Assembly: GCF_004363305.1 (NCBI RefSeq)
Contig: NZ_SNZA01000001.1
Location: 1-64,000, forward strand
Source: Marinomonas communis
Lineage (GTDB): Bacteria > Pseudomonadota > Gammaproteobacteria > Pseudomonadales > Marinomonadaceae
DNA length: 64,000 nucleotides
Reading direction: 5' to 3'
The translations under genes were made by a program, and so were the position numbers. The notes beneath the pieces were generated by a model, which was not told where the DNA came from, made no database searches, and saw only the letters and a list, made by a program, of their open reading frames with translations. Each line of letters starts with the position of its first letter. The stretch's first letter is position 1. Positions 46,294 to 56,806 of this stretch are shown here, piece by piece.

Positions 46294-47644
46294 CCTTACC
46301 TTATCTGATATTGCTACCATTGTTGGCGGTCGTCTCATTGGTGATGATGCCGTGGTTTCAGAGGTCTCAACAGATTCTCGTGATGATTTGTGTGGCAAGC
46401 TTTTCGTTGCTTTAGTGGGAGAGCGTTTTAATGGAAACGAATTCGCAAGTCTTGCTATAGCGCAGGGTGCCACTGCGGTTTTAGTCAGTGAGGAAGTTGA
46501 TGTCAAACCTCGCATCCAGGTGGCCGATACCGCACAAGCATACCGAGCTATAGCAAAACATATTCGAAGGGCATTTCAGCATCCAGTCGTGGCGATTACT
46601 GGAAGTAATGGCAAGACGAGTGTGAAAGACTGGTTATCTCAGGCGCTCTCTACAGACGCAGTCACGCTAAAAACTCAAAGTAATTTAAATAATCAGATTG
46701 GCGTACCTAAAACATTGTTGGGGTTGGCTGCTGACCACCAGTACGCAGTGATTGAGGCTGGTACGAGTTTCCCGGGTGAGATTGAAATACTGGGTAGTAC
46801 GATAGAAGCCGATGTGGTGGTGTTAACCAATGCAAGTGGCAGTCATCTTCAGGGCTTTGGTTCTATCCAAGGCATTGCGGTTGAGAAAGGTAAGCTTATC
46901 GAAACGGCTCGGCCTAATGCGTCGGTTGTGTTGAATGCTGATGATCCCTCCTATTCATACTGGTTGAGATTGTTGGCTGAAAGAAGCTTGCTGAGTTTTT
47001 CGTTTCATGATCATGAGGCGACGTTGTTTGCCAAAGACATGCAGGAAACCGTAGGTGGTTCACAAACTACTCTGATTTACCAAGACGAGAGCTTTCAGTT
47101 GAAGCTAGACCGACCTGGGAAACATCATGTAGCGAATGCTATGGCGGTTGCATTGGCTATGGTGGCCTTAGGGTTTGAGTTTGAACGGATCATTAATAGC
47201 TTAAAGCATCCTGAACAGGTGCCAGGGCGAATGGAGCTGGTTCCTACAAAAAGTGAAGCTGTTGTCATTAATGATTGTTACAATGCTAGCCCTAAATCCG
47301 TTGAAGCGGCGATCGATGTTTTATCCTTGTATAAACAGCATACAAAATGGATGGTTCTTGGTGCGCTAGGGGAGTTGGGTGATCAAGAAATTGCAATTCA
47401 TGAGGCGCTGGGTAAGTACGCTGCCAAAGCGGGTGTAGATCGCTTGGTAACCATTGGTCCGGTTGCAAAGTTTGCAGCGGAAGGGTTTTCAAACAACATA
47501 AAGTCTGAACAGCAGCTTTATGCTTGTCATAGTAAAAACGAAGCGCTAGAGCTTCTCTCTACGCTTGATGCTGAACATGTCATTTTGGTTAAGGGGTCTC
47601 GCTCTGCCAAGATGGAAGATATTGTAAACGCTCTAAAAATTTAG
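46283..47644 (+). CDS. murF: UDP-MurNAc-tripeptide:D-Ala-D-Ala ligase MurF
   Basis: Adds D-Ala-D-Ala to complete the UDP-MurNAc-pentapeptide. Motifs are [44 protein letters not shown] and [15 protein letters not shown]. Length of 453 residues is normal. It overlaps murE and lies 14 bases before mraY. Confidence 0.97.
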   Translation: MLINLTLSDIATIVGGRLIGDDAVVSEVSTDSRDDLCGKLFVALVGERFNGNEFASLAIAQGATAVLVSEEVDVKPRIQVADTAQAYRAIAKHIRRAFQHPVVAITGSNGKTSVKDWLSQALSTDAVTLKTQSNLNNQIGVPKTLLGLAADHQYAVIEAGTSFPGEIEILGSTIEADVVVLTNASGSHLQGFGSIQGIAVEKGKLIETARPNASVVLNADDPSYSYWLRLLAERSLLSFSFHDHEATLFAKDMQETVGGSQTTLIYQDESFQLKLDRPGKHHVANAMAVALAMVALGFEFERIINSLKHPEQVPGRMELVPTKSEAVVINDCYNASPKSVEAAIDVLSLYKQHTKWMVLGALGELGDQEIAIHEALGKYAAKAGVDRLVTIGPVAKFAAEGFSNNIKSEQQLYACHSKNEALELLSTLDAEHVILVKGSRSAKMEDIVNALKI

Positions 47645-47658
47645 GAATTGGCATAACC

Positions 47659-48741
47659 ATGCTACTGCTATTAACGGCTTATCTTAGCAAATACTTTACG
47701 TTTTTTACCGTCTTTAACTACCTATCGTTGCGAGCGATCCTAGGTGTGTTGACGGCATTGTTTATTTCTTTACTGATTGGCGGCAAAGTGATCCGTTTGC
47801 TGCAGCGTTTACAGATTGGGCAGGCGGTGCGTGATGATGGGCCGCAATCTCATTTGAGCAAAGCTGGAACCCCGACCATGGGTGGGGTAATGATTCTGTT
47901 TTCGATCGCCATTAGTACCTTACTGTGGGGTGACCTGACTAACCCATATGTGTGGGTGACTTTGCTGACTATGATTGCCTTTGGTGCCGTGGGCTGGGTA
48001 GATGACTATCGTAAAGTGGTAGAGAAGAATTCTCGAGGTTTGCCTGCGAAATGGAAGTACTTCTGGCAGAGTGTGTTTGGCTTATCCGCAGCTATTTATC
48101 TGTATTCAATCGCTTCAACACCTGCTGAGACAGAGTTGCTGATTCCTCTATTTAAAGACGCAGCCATTCCTCTAGGGATATTCTTTGTTGTATTTACCTA
48201 TTTTGTAATTGTTGGCACGAGTAACGCGGTTAATTTAACAGACGGCTTAGACGGTTTGGCAATACTGCCGACGGTTTTGGTCGGTGGTGCGTTGGGATTG
48301 TTTGCTTACTTAACAGGTAACATTAAATTCGCGGAATACTTGTTGATTCCTTATGTGCATGGAACAGGTGAGTTGATTGTATTCTGCGCGGCATTAGTTG
48401 GTGCTGGATTGGGCTTTTTGTGGTTCAACACATACCCTGCTCAAGTGTTTATGGGGGATGTGGGGGCGTTGGCGTTGGGTGCTGCGTTAGGTGTGATTGC
48501 AGTGATCGTTCGTCAGGAGCTGGTTTTATTTATCATGGGGGGCGTGTTTGTAATGGAAACGGTCTCTGTGATACTACAAGTCGCATCTTACAAGCTAACC
48601 AAGCGCCGGATTTTCCGTATGGCCCCTATACACCATCACTTTGAGTTAAAAGGTTGGGCGGAGCCGAAAGTCATTGTGCGTTTCTGGATTATTACCGTCT
48701 GCCTTGTGTTGGTTGGGCTGGCAACGTTGAAGGTGAGGTAG
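47659..48741 (+). CDS. mraY: Phospho-MurNAc-pentapeptide translocase MraY
   Basis: Transfers phospho-MurNAc-pentapeptide to undecaprenyl phosphate, making lipid I. It is a ten-helix membrane protein with [11 protein letters not shown], the catalytic [18 protein letters not shown] and the HHHFELKGW loop. The 360 residues match the family exactly. It lies between murF and murD. Confidence 0.98.
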   Translation: MLLLLTAYLSKYFTFFTVFNYLSLRAILGVLTALFISLLIGGKVIRLLQRLQIGQAVRDDGPQSHLSKAGTPTMGGVMILFSIAISTLLWGDLTNPYVWVTLLTMIAFGAVGWVDDYRKVVEKNSRGLPAKWKYFWQSVFGLSAAIYLYSIASTPAETELLIPLFKDAAIPLGIFFVVFTYFVIVGTSNAVNLTDGLDGLAILPTVLVGGALGLFAYLTGNIKFAEYLLIPYVHGTGELIVFCAALVGAGLGFLWFNTYPAQVFMGDVGALALGAALGVIAVIVRQELVLFIMGGVFVMETVSVILQVASYKLTKRRIFRMAPIHHHFELKGWAEPKVIVRFWIITVCLVLVGLATLKVR

Positions 48742-48747
48742 TCAATC

Positions 48748-50097
48748 ATGTCGCTAATCTCATCAGATCGCGTTCGTGCAGTGGTTGGTCTTGGTGTCAG
48801 TGGTGTTTCGACCGCTAACTTCTTAGCCAAACAAGGCTTGGATTTCTTTGTTGTAGACTCCCGTGAAAATCCTCCAGGTTTAGAGCAGGTGAAAACCATC
48901 TGTCCTGAGGATCGAATTTATACGGGCAGTCTAGATGCGCTTAAAGAGCTCGGTGTAACGGAGCTTTTTGTGAGCCCAGGCATCGCACTGTCTACTCCTA
49001 TTCTTAAAGAGCTTGCGGCCCAAGGCGTACAGATGCGAGGCGACATAGATTTGTTTCGTGATTATGTTAAGGCTCCATTTGTTGCGATTACAGGCTCCAA
49101 TGCGAAAAGCACCGTAACAACCCTGCTTAATGAATTGCTATTGGCGCTGGGCAAAAAGTCTGTTGCTGGCGGGAATCTTGGTCGTCCAGCGTTGGATCTA
49201 TTAGAGGATCAGGCTGATATATATGTGCTGGAGTTGTCTAGTTTTCAGCTTGAAACGACTCACCATCTTCAGGCCGATGTTGCATGTTTGTTAAATGTCT
49301 CTGAAGATCATATGGATCGTTATGATGACTTATACGGTTATCAAAGAGCCAAGCAGCGGATCTATCGAGGCTGTAAGGCTGCGGTTTGTAACAAGCAGGA
49401 TATTCTGACAGCGCCGTTGCTGGCCCAAAATACGCCGGTGCGTGCTTTCACAAAAGGTATACCAGACCTTAAAGAGTTTGGGTTGATCAAAGACGATGAA
49501 GGTACTTGGTTGTGTCATGGCGTTAAGCGTTTGCTAAATACCCAACAAGTCCGTTTGAAGGGAGAGCATAATTACGCCAATGTTTTGGCATGTTTGGCTA
49601 TGTTGGACGTGATGGGGCTCCCTGTTGACGCACCAGAAGTCTTTGCTGTTCTCGAACAGTATGCTGGATTGCCACACCGTTGCGAGACAGTTCGTGAACT
49701 GGATGGAGTGGTATTCATTAACGATTCCAAAGGCACGAATGTCGGGGCAACATTGGCCGCATTAGAAGGACTTGGCGACAGTAAAACAAAGGTCATCCAT
49801 TTATTGTTGGGTGGTGTGGGCAAGGGGGCAGACTTTTCTCCTTTGGCACCAGTCATTGAAAAATACGTCAAGCAAGTCTATGTATTCGGTAAAGATGCTG
49901 GTCAGATCATCGACATTATCCCTACTGATACGCCATGCTCACACTATCAGGACCTTTCTGAGGTGATCGGCTCTGTTAAAAATAACGTGCAGGCGGGTGA
50001 TATAGTCTTGTTCTCTCCTGCTTGCGCAAGTTTTGATCAATATAAAAGCTTTGAGCATCGTGGTATGCATTTTCAGGAACTTGTTAATCTCCTATGA
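48748..50097 (+). CDS. murD: UDP-MurNAc-L-alanine:D-glutamate ligase MurD
   Basis: Adds the second stem residue, D-glutamate. Motifs are VVGLGVSGVSTANFL, ITGSNAKSTVTTLL, LELSSFQLETTH, GEHNYANVLACLAM and NDSKGTNVGATLAAL. The P-loop has SNAKS, as in E. coli MurD. Length of 449 residues is normal. The stop overlaps ftsW by four bases. Confidence 0.97.
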   Translation: MSLISSDRVRAVVGLGVSGVSTANFLAKQGLDFFVVDSRENPPGLEQVKTICPEDRIYTGSLDALKELGVTELFVSPGIALSTPILKELAAQGVQMRGDIDLFRDYVKAPFVAITGSNAKSTVTTLLNELLLALGKKSVAGGNLGRPALDLLEDQADIYVLELSSFQLETTHHLQADVACLLNVSEDHMDRYDDLYGYQRAKQRIYRGCKAAVCNKQDILTAPLLAQNTPVRAFTKGIPDLKEFGLIKDDEGTWLCHGVKRLLNTQQVRLKGEHNYANVLACLAMLDVMGLPVDAPEVFAVLEQYAGLPHRCETVRELDGVVFINDSKGTNVGATLAALEGLGDSKTKVIHLLLGGVGKGADFSPLAPVIEKYVKQVYVFGKDAGQIIDIIPTDTPCSHYQDLSEVIGSVKNNVQAGDIVLFSPACASFDQYKSFEHRGMHFQELVNLL

Positions 50098-51284
50098 ATA
50101 TCAGAGCAATCCTAGAACCTATCTCATTTAGAGAGTTTCGTACTGTTGACCCTATATTTTTAGCGTCAGCCGCGTGCGTATTAATGCTTGGGATTGTCAT
50201 GGTATCGAGTGCCTCCATTTTTCTCTCGGAGACAAAATACGGCCACCCTTTTTATTTCATGGCTCGTCAGCTGATCTACCTGGTGATTGGCTTGGGCTTT
50301 GGTTATTTCATGATGTCGATCCCGACGGAAACGCTACATAAGTGGGGAGTACCACTTATGATGTTCTCGTTGTTGTTGCTGATTTTGGTGCTGATGCCGG
50401 GGATCGGTAAAACGGTTAACGGTAGTCGTCGTTGGATTAACTTGGTGGTCTTTAACTTGCAGGCTTCAGAGGTTGCTAAAGTCTGTATGGTTGTTTATGT
50501 GTCTGGCTATTTGGTGCGAAGAGCTGATCGTGTAAGGCAACAATTAATTGGCTCGGGCATGCCGATGGTTGTGTCATTTCTGTTTCTAATTTGTTTGTTG
50601 TTGGAGCCTGATTTTGGGGCGTCGGTGGTATTGGTTGGGACGGTGATTGCCTTGTTGTTCATCGCTGGTGCGCCCATTTACCAGTTTATTGGGCTGGTGA
50701 TCGCTGTCGTGGCTGCGCTTGGTGTTGTGGCGGTGTCAGAGAGTTATCGCTTAAAGCGGCTCATGAACTTTATTGACCCCTGGGCAGATCCTTATAATGA
50801 TGGGTACCAGCTTTCTCAAGCGCTAATAGCCTATGGTCGTGGTGAATGGTTTGGCTTAGGTCTTGGGAACAGTGTTCAAAAGTTAGCCTATTTGCCTGAA
50901 GCTCACACGGATTTTGTTTTTTCTATCTGGGTAGAAGAAACCGGTATGATGGGTGGACTTCTGTTGTTAGTCGCTTTTGGTTTGATGTTGTCTCGTGTTT
51001 TCAAAGTGGGACAGCATGCCATGCGATTAGGGCGCTTATTTCAAGGTTATATGTGCTTTGGCTTTGCGATTTTGATTTTGGCTCAAGTCATCATCAATGT
51101 TGGTGTAAACACCGGCTTCTTGCCAACCAAAGGTTTAACGCTGCCACTTATTAGCTACGGTGGTAGTAGTCTCATCATTACTCTGGCCAGTTTGTTTGTC
51201 GTAGCGCGAGTCGATATAGAAAATCGTCGTCAAGACCCTGTTACAGAGTCGTCTAAATCTCCCGTAACTGCAGAGGAAGCTTAA
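50094..51284 (+). CDS. ftsW: Septal peptidoglycan glycosyltransferase FtsW (SEDS)
   Basis: Polymerises lipid II at the septum together with FtsI. It is a ten-helix SEDS protein with GSRRWINLVVFNLQASEVAKVC, YQLSQALIAYGRGEWFGLGLGNS, LPEAHTDFVFSIWVEETG and GLTLPLISYGGSS. The catalytic Asp lies in the HTDF region. Length is 396 residues. It touches murG without a gap. Confidence 0.97.
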   Translation: MNIRAILEPISFREFRTVDPIFLASAACVLMLGIVMVSSASIFLSETKYGHPFYFMARQLIYLVIGLGFGYFMMSIPTETLHKWGVPLMMFSLLLLILVLMPGIGKTVNGSRRWINLVVFNLQASEVAKVCMVVYVSGYLVRRADRVRQQLIGSGMPMVVSFLFLICLLLEPDFGASVVLVGTVIALLFIAGAPIYQFIGLVIAVVAALGVVAVSESYRLKRLMNFIDPWADPYNDGYQLSQALIAYGRGEWFGLGLGNSVQKLAYLPEAHTDFVFSIWVEETGMMGGLLLLVAFGLMLSRVFKVGQHAMRLGRLFQGYMCFGFAILILAQVIINVGVNTGFLPTKGLTLPLISYGGSSLIITLASLFVVARVDIENRRQDPVTESSKSPVTAEEA

Positions 51285-52355
51285 GTGTCCAAACCCCGTA
51301 AAATAATGTTGATGGCTGGCGGTACTGGTGGACATATCTACCCAGCACTGGCGTGTGCAGCTGAATTTAAACGTTTAGGTTTGGATGTTTGTTGGCTAGG
51401 CTCTGCTGGTGGTATGGAGGAATCTCTTGTTCCTAAGTATGACATTCCTTTGAAAACGGTCTCAATTAAAGGAGTGCGTGGAAAGGGATTCGCAGGTTTG
51501 GTGATGGCGCCGTGGCGTATAGCTAATTCAATTGGTCAAGCGATTGCAATTCTTAGAAATGAAAAGCCAGATTTAGTCTTAGGGATGGGTGGTTTTGTTG
51601 CTGGACCAGGTGGTGTCGCAGCCAAAATGCTGGGAATACCATTGGCAATCCATGAGCAAAATGCTATTGCTGGCACCACTAACAAGCTGCTCTCTAAAAT
51701 TGCAAAATTGAAAATGCAAGGGTTCGAGGGGGCTCTTCAAGATGGCTTGACGCTAGGGAATCCTGTGCGGAGTGATATTTTATCTCAGCAGAGTCGAGAG
51801 CCTAGAAAAGACAACGCGAGGCCTTTGAAGTTGTTGGTTGTGGGTGGCAGTTTAGGTGCTAAAGCCATTAATGATGTTGTGCCAACACTACTAGAGCAAT
51901 GGTCACATGGGGTTCGCCTTGATGTTTGGCATCAGACCGGTCCTAAACTTCATGAGTCAGTCGTAGAGGATTATAAAAAACATAACGTTGAAGCACGTGT
52001 AGATGCCTACATTGATGATATGAGCCAAGCATATTATTGGGCTGATATTGTACTGTGTCGTTCTGGAGCGATGACAGTCAGTGAGCTTGCCATTGCCGGA
52101 CTGCCTTCAATTTTGGTTCCGTATCCACATGCTATTGATGATCATCAAACTGCCAATGCGCGCTCTTTAGAGATTAAGGGTGCTGCATATTTAATGCCTC
52201 AGCCTACTTTAAATGTAGATGCTTTAAGTGCCTGTCTAGCTGAGGTTGTTGGGAATACTGAAAAATTACAAAACATGTCGGTGTCTGCTAAGCAAGCAGG
52301 ACACCCAGACGCTACACGAAACGTGGTGTCTCATTGCATAAGGTTAATAAAATAA
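51285..52355 (+). CDS. murG: UDP-GlcNAc:lipid I glycosyltransferase MurG
   Basis: Makes lipid II on the inner face of the membrane. The N-terminal loop is [16 protein letters not shown]; further motifs are [27 protein letters not shown] and [31 protein letters not shown]. It starts with GTG directly after the ftsW stop. Length of 356 residues is normal. The stop overlaps murC. Confidence 0.97.
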   Translation: MSKPRKIMLMAGGTGGHIYPALACAAEFKRLGLDVCWLGSAGGMEESLVPKYDIPLKTVSIKGVRGKGFAGLVMAPWRIANSIGQAIAILRNEKPDLVLGMGGFVAGPGGVAAKMLGIPLAIHEQNAIAGTTNKLLSKIAKLKMQGFEGALQDGLTLGNPVRSDILSQQSREPRKDNARPLKLLVVGGSLGAKAINDVVPTLLEQWSHGVRLDVWHQTGPKLHESVVEDYKKHNVEARVDAYIDDMSQAYYWADIVLCRSGAMTVSELAIAGLPSILVPYPHAIDDHQTANARSLEIKGAAYLMPQPTLNVDALSACLAEVVGNTEKLQNMSVSAKQAGHPDATRNVVSHCIRLIK

Positions 52356-53776
52356 TGATGGAAGCAAAATTTCGCTACGATATCCCTACCATGCGCCGTA
52401 TTCAAAATATCCACTTTATCGGTGTGGGTGGTGTTGGTATGTCAGGTATCGCTGAAGTGCTATGTAACCAAGGTTACAACGTAAGCGGCTCAGATATGAA
52501 GGCTTCAGTAACGACGGATCGTTTGGCTAAATTGGGTGTGGAAATCTTTATTGGCCACCAAGAGTCAAATGTAAAAAACGCCCATGTTATTGTCGTTTCC
52601 AGCGCAATTGATGCAAGCAACCCAGAGATTCAGTGGGGCAGAGAGCATCGGATTCCGATCGTTAGACGTGCGGAAATGTTGGCTGAATTGATGCGCTACC
52701 GACACGGCATAGCCGTTGCTGGGACGCATGGCAAAACCACCACTACTAGTTTGATGGCATCCATTTTGGCTGCGACAGATGAAACACCAACATTTGTCAT
52801 TGGTGGTCGCTTGACCAGTGCAGGAGCCAATGCACAGTTAGGTAGCAGTAAGTATCTGGTGGCAGAAGCCGATGAAAGTGATGCGTCGTTTTTACATTTG
52901 CAGCCACAGACCGTGATTGTCACCAATATCGATGAAGATCACATGGACACTTACAATGGTGATTTCGAACAGGTTAAGCGTACCTTTATAGAATTTATTC
53001 ATAATCTACCATTCTATGGCTTAGCCGTTTTATGTGTCGATGATGAGAATGTTCGTGAGATCATGCCCGAGTTAAGCCGTCCAGTTTTGACTTATGGCAT
53101 TGATGAGCCTGCTGATTTTTATGCGACGGAGATTTCACAAAAAGGGCGTTTTTGTGAGTTTTTAGCACATCGTCCCGAAGGTGAGCCACTTCGAATTCGT
53201 TTGCCAATGCCTGGGCGTCATAACATTCTGAATGCTTTGGCGACCATTGCTGTGGCCACAGATCTAGGTGTGGAAGCGGCTGCAATACAGGCAGGTTTAA
53301 TGGGGTTCGAGGGCGTGGGGCGACGTTTTCAGGAGCAAGGCGACCTTTCTCTTCCTGCTGGTGGCAAAGTTATGTTTATAGATGACTACGGTCACCACCC
53401 GAGTGAAGTGAAAGCGACTATTAAGTCTATCCGTGCAGGCTGGCCTGAGAAGCGTTTGGTTATGGTGTATCAGCCTCATCGATACACACGTACCCGCGAC
53501 CTTTATGAAGACTTTGTAAAAGTGCTATCTGAAGTAGATGTATTGTTGCTGTTGGATGTTTATTCTGCTGGAGAAACGCCTATCAATGGTGCGGACAGCA
53601 AATCTATGTGTGGCAGTATTCGTCAGCGTGGTTCTGTTGACCCTATCCATGTCAGCAGTGAGGATGACTTGAGAGCTATCCTAGCCAATGTGCTGCGTCC
53701 AGATGACTTGCTAATTACTCAAGGTGCAGGTGACATCGGCTCTATTTCCAAAAAGCTTGCGGCAGAGGGTGTGTAA
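52355..53776 (+). CDS. murC: UDP-MurNAc:L-alanine ligase MurC
   Basis: Adds L-alanine, the first stem residue. Motifs are [57 protein letters not shown] and [14 protein letters not shown]. The chosen ATG at 52355 overlaps the murG stop; ATG 52358 is also possible, and the in-frame TTG at 52334 is unlikely. Length of about 473 residues is normal. It is three bases before ddl. Confidence 0.96.
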   Translation: MMEAKFRYDIPTMRRIQNIHFIGVGGVGMSGIAEVLCNQGYNVSGSDMKASVTTDRLAKLGVEIFIGHQESNVKNAHVIVVSSAIDASNPEIQWGREHRIPIVRRAEMLAELMRYRHGIAVAGTHGKTTTTSLMASILAATDETPTFVIGGRLTSAGANAQLGSSKYLVAEADESDASFLHLQPQTVIVTNIDEDHMDTYNGDFEQVKRTFIEFIHNLPFYGLAVLCVDDENVREIMPELSRPVLTYGIDEPADFYATEISQKGRFCEFLAHRPEGEPLRIRLPMPGRHNILNALATIAVATDLGVEAAAIQAGLMGFEGVGRRFQEQGDLSLPAGGKVMFIDDYGHHPSEVKATIKSIRAGWPEKRLVMVYQPHRYTRTRDLYEDFVKVLSEVDVLLLLDVYSAGETPINGADSKSMCGSIRQRGSVDPIHVSSEDDLRAILANVLRPDDLLITQGAGDIGSISKKLAAEGV

Positions 53777-53778
53777 GG

Positions 53779-54732
53779 ATGGGGCTTCTAAAAGATAAAA
53801 CGATTGCAGTGATTTACGGTGGCCGTTCCGCTGAGCGTGAAGTGTCACTCGAAAGTGGTGAACGTGTTGCTCAAGCTCTAATGAATAAAGGTTATCAAGT
53901 TTCCAAGATTGACTTGTACGGTGTTGACGGTAAACAGGATCCAGTAAAGCAGTTACTTGAGACTTCTTATGACTTTGCCTTCATTGCACTGCACGGTGGT
54001 GAGGGTGAGGATGGCCGTGTTCAGGCGTTGTTGGATATGCTTGAGAAACCATATACTGGTAGCCGTCCATTGGCTTCTGGGTTTGCAATGGATAAGGCGT
54101 TGACCAAAAAGTTTTGGCAAGGTCTTGGAATACCAACGCCCAATTACCTTTGTTTCACTGATACTCCCAATGTGGACCAGATAAACGAGGAAATGAGCTA
54201 CCCATTGATAATTAAGCCTTCTCGAGAGGGGTCAACCATAGGTATTAGTAAGGTTCATAATGCCTCTGAGCTGGCTAAAGCGCTCGAAGATGCTAAGCGA
54301 TATGACTCAGATATATTGGTAGAAGAATTTGTATCGGGTCCTGAATTCACCGTCACTATTATTGATGATGTCGCTTACTCGCCTATCGGTTTAAAGCCTT
54401 CAGAAGGTCATGAATTATATGACTACGATGCAAAGTACTTGTCTGACGATACTCAGTATTTATTGCCATGTGGACTTTCCGATGATCTGGAGCTTGAAGT
54501 GCAAGCTTTGGCGCTAGAGGCTTATCGCTCGTTGAACTGTGAAGGTTGGGGACGAGTGGACATCATGCAAAACGCTGAAGGCCAATTTACTGTGCTTGAG
54601 GTGAACACGTCGCCAGGGATGACATCACATAGTCTTGTTCCTATGGCGGCAGCTTATGCTGGAATTGATTATGACGCGCTAGTGGAAATGATTGCTGAAA
54701 AAGCATGGCAGAATTTTATAGGGGCTCACTAA
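53779..54732 (+). CDS. ddl: D-alanine:D-alanine ligase
   Basis: Makes the D-Ala-D-Ala dipeptide used by MurF. It is an ATP-grasp enzyme with YGGRSAEREVSLESG, ALHGGEGEDGRVQALLD, PLIIKPSREGSTIGISK and GWGRVDIMQN plus EVNTSPGMTSHSLVP. Length of 317 residues and the place between murC and ftsQ fit DdlB. Confidence 0.97.
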   Translation: MGLLKDKTIAVIYGGRSAEREVSLESGERVAQALMNKGYQVSKIDLYGVDGKQDPVKQLLETSYDFAFIALHGGEGEDGRVQALLDMLEKPYTGSRPLASGFAMDKALTKKFWQGLGIPTPNYLCFTDTPNVDQINEEMSYPLIIKPSREGSTIGISKVHNASELAKALEDAKRYDSDILVEEFVSGPEFTVTIIDDVAYSPIGLKPSEGHELYDYDAKYLSDDTQYLLPCGLSDDLELEVQALALEAYRSLNCEGWGRVDIMQNAEGQFTVLEVNTSPGMTSHSLVPMAAAYAGIDYDALVEMIAEKAWQNFIGAH

Positions 54733-54736
54733 GGTG

Positions 54737-55429
54737 ATGCGTGCAGCTGCACTCATTGGGGCGGTGCTATTAATTGTGTTTGCGCTGTTTCAGGAGAATC
54801 CTGATCAAGTGGCTAGCAGTGCTCCAATGTTTGATATTCGTAAGGTCGAGGTAGTAGGAGATTTACACTATGCTGACCGCGAAAATCTTCAAAAAAGTTA
54901 TAATCGTTTAATTGGCTTGGGGCTGTTCTCAGAGCCAATGCAAGCTTTAAAGTATGTGGCTGAACAGCCAGCATGGGTTGAGTCTGCTCAAATCAGAAGG
55001 GTTTGGCCGCATACAGTGAAAATAGAGGTGCGTGAACATAAGCCGGTTGCTTACTGGAATGAAGGGAAAATTATTACCGCTGAGGGGAAAGTGATTTCTC
55101 CTAGTCGAGTTTTGGATTTGCCCCTTACTCACCTGTTTGGACCAGCTGATACAGAAAGTGTAGTGTTAGACCAATTTTCGCTGATTAGCCAAATGCTTTC
55201 TACAAGTTCACTAAGGGTGGCAAGTTTGAAGCTTGAAAGCCGCGGAGCATGGAATATTTCATTTACCAATGGTGTTAGCGTAAAGCTTGGTAGAGATGAG
55301 GTTTTAGAGCGATTACAACGCTTTGTAGCAGTGTATAAAAGCGATTTATCGGGTAGAATAGATCGGATTGCTTCAGTGGATGCGCGATATCCTCATGGTG
55401 TAGCAGTTAAATGGCTCCCCGAAGAGTAA
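54737..55429 (+). CDS. ftsQ: Cell division protein FtsQ (short N-terminus)
   Basis: The bitopic division protein that recruits FtsL/FtsB. It has one membrane helix almost at the N-terminus (AAALIGAVLLIVFALF), a POTRA domain (FDIRKVEVVGDLHYADRENLQ) and the beta domain (VRRVWP-like IRRVWPHTVKIEVREHKPVAYWNEG). About 230 residues is shorter than the ~276 of E. coli: the usual cytoplasmic tail before the membrane helix is nearly absent. A GTG at 54734 adds one residue only, and an in-frame TAG at 54719-54721 rules out anything longer. Confidence 0.92.
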   Translation: MRAAALIGAVLLIVFALFQENPDQVASSAPMFDIRKVEVVGDLHYADRENLQKSYNRLIGLGLFSEPMQALKYVAEQPAWVESAQIRRVWPHTVKIEVREHKPVAYWNEGKIITAEGKVISPSRVLDLPLTHLFGPADTESVVLDQFSLISQMLSTSSLRVASLKLESRGAWNISFTNGVSVKLGRDEVLERLQRFVAVYKSDLSGRIDRIASVDARYPHGVAVKWLPEE

Positions 55430-55494
55430 AAAGTTGGTCTGATTGTTGCTTTTTTGAACGATAGTGGGTTTCTTTAAGGATTTCTAGGATAATT

Positions 55495-56769
55495 ATGATT
55501 GTTGGATTAGACGTTGGCACTTCAAAAATTACCTGTGTAGTTGGTGAAAAAAGTGTTGATGGTGTAATGGAAGTAGTTGGTGTTGGAACTCATGTCGCTA
55601 AAGGCATGAAGCGCGGTGTCGTGATCAACATTGAATCTACGGTACAGTCTATCCAGAGAGCTGTTGAAGAAGCCGAGCTAATGGCTGGCTGCAACATTCA
55701 CTCAGTTTTTGTAAGTGTAGCAGGCAGTCATATTCGTAGTCAGAACTCCCATGGCATTGTCGCAGTAAAGGACGGCGAGGTTCATGTAGAGGACATTGAG
55801 CGAGTGATCGATGCGGCACAAGCTGTTCCGATTTCCTCGGATCAGCGTTTGCTGCATGTGCTGCCTCAAGAGTTCAATATTGATTCACAAGAGGGTATTC
55901 GAGATCCTCTGGGGATGTCTGGTGTTCGGCTTGAAGCAAACGTGCACTTGGTGTCTGGTGCAGCCAATGCGGTTTTGAATGTCGAGAAGTGTATCCGACG
56001 CTGTGGTCTTGAGGTTGATGGTGTTGTCTTATCGCAGTTAGCTTCGAGTCAAGTTTGCTTGAGTGAGGATGAAAAAGATCTCGGTGTTTGCCTAGTCGAT
56101 ATCGGAGCAGGCACAGCTGATTTAGCCGTCTGGTTAGATGGTGCAATGCATCATACTGCTGTGGTTGCGATCGCTGGTGATCAGGTGACAAACGACATTT
56201 CCATGGCTTTGAGAACGCCTACGCTTCATGCGGAGGACATCAAAATTAAATACGCTTGCGCAATGTCTAGTTTAGCATCTGCAGATCAGCGTATTGAGGT
56301 ACCGAGTGTTGGCGATCGTAAGCCACGAGCTATCTCACGACATGCTCTGGCAGAGGTTGTAGAAGCTCGATACGAAGAAATTTATAAAATGGTGCTAGAT
56401 GAGCTGAATCGCAGTGGCTTTGCCGAACGCATTCCAGCTGGCATTGTTTTAACGGGGGGGACCTCGTTGATGGAAGGCGCGGAAGCACTTGCTGAGCGAA
56501 TCTTTGATATGCCAGTAAGAATTGCGTCGCCGAATGTGGCAAGTGGGCTCAATGAAGTAATTGATAACCCAAGTTACTCTACAGCAATTGGTTTGTTAGA
56601 GTATGCCGGTTCTGGTGTTCCAGTACCTGATGTGAGTGAGCCTCAGGTCGGTGCAAGGGCACCAAAGAAAAAGTTTCTGCCCGAAGTGGCGAGCGGTGAA
56701 GCCAAGCCTGCTTTCAGTCCAGCGAAGGCGTGGCACAAGGTAAAAGACTGGTTTCAAAGTTATATTTAG
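55495..56769 (+). CDS. ftsA: Cell division protein FtsA
   Basis: An actin-like ATPase that ties FtsZ to the membrane and activates septal synthesis. Phosphate-1 is VGLDVGTSKITCVVG. The SHS2/1C domain contains VAGSHIRSQNSHGIVAV. Phosphate-2 is LVDIGAGTADLAVW and the adenosine motif is GIVLTGGTSLMEGAE. The C-terminal amphipathic helix KAWHKVKDWFQSYI is the membrane anchor. It starts at ATG 55495, 65 bases after ftsQ. Length is 424 residues. Confidence 0.97.
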   Translation: MIVGLDVGTSKITCVVGEKSVDGVMEVVGVGTHVAKGMKRGVVINIESTVQSIQRAVEEAELMAGCNIHSVFVSVAGSHIRSQNSHGIVAVKDGEVHVEDIERVIDAAQAVPISSDQRLLHVLPQEFNIDSQEGIRDPLGMSGVRLEANVHLVSGAANAVLNVEKCIRRCGLEVDGVVLSQLASSQVCLSEDEKDLGVCLVDIGAGTADLAVWLDGAMHHTAVVAIAGDQVTNDISMALRTPTLHAEDIKIKYACAMSSLASADQRIEVPSVGDRKPRAISRHALAEVVEARYEEIYKMVLDELNRSGFAERIPAGIVLTGGTSLMEGAEALAERIFDMPVRIASPNVASGLNEVIDNPSYSTAIGLLEYAGSGVPVPDVSEPQVGARAPKKKFLPEVASGEAKPAFSPAKAWHKVKDWFQSYI

Positions 56770-56806
56770 TCAGGAATGACAGCAGAATTATAGGAGCTTA
56801 ACGCCC

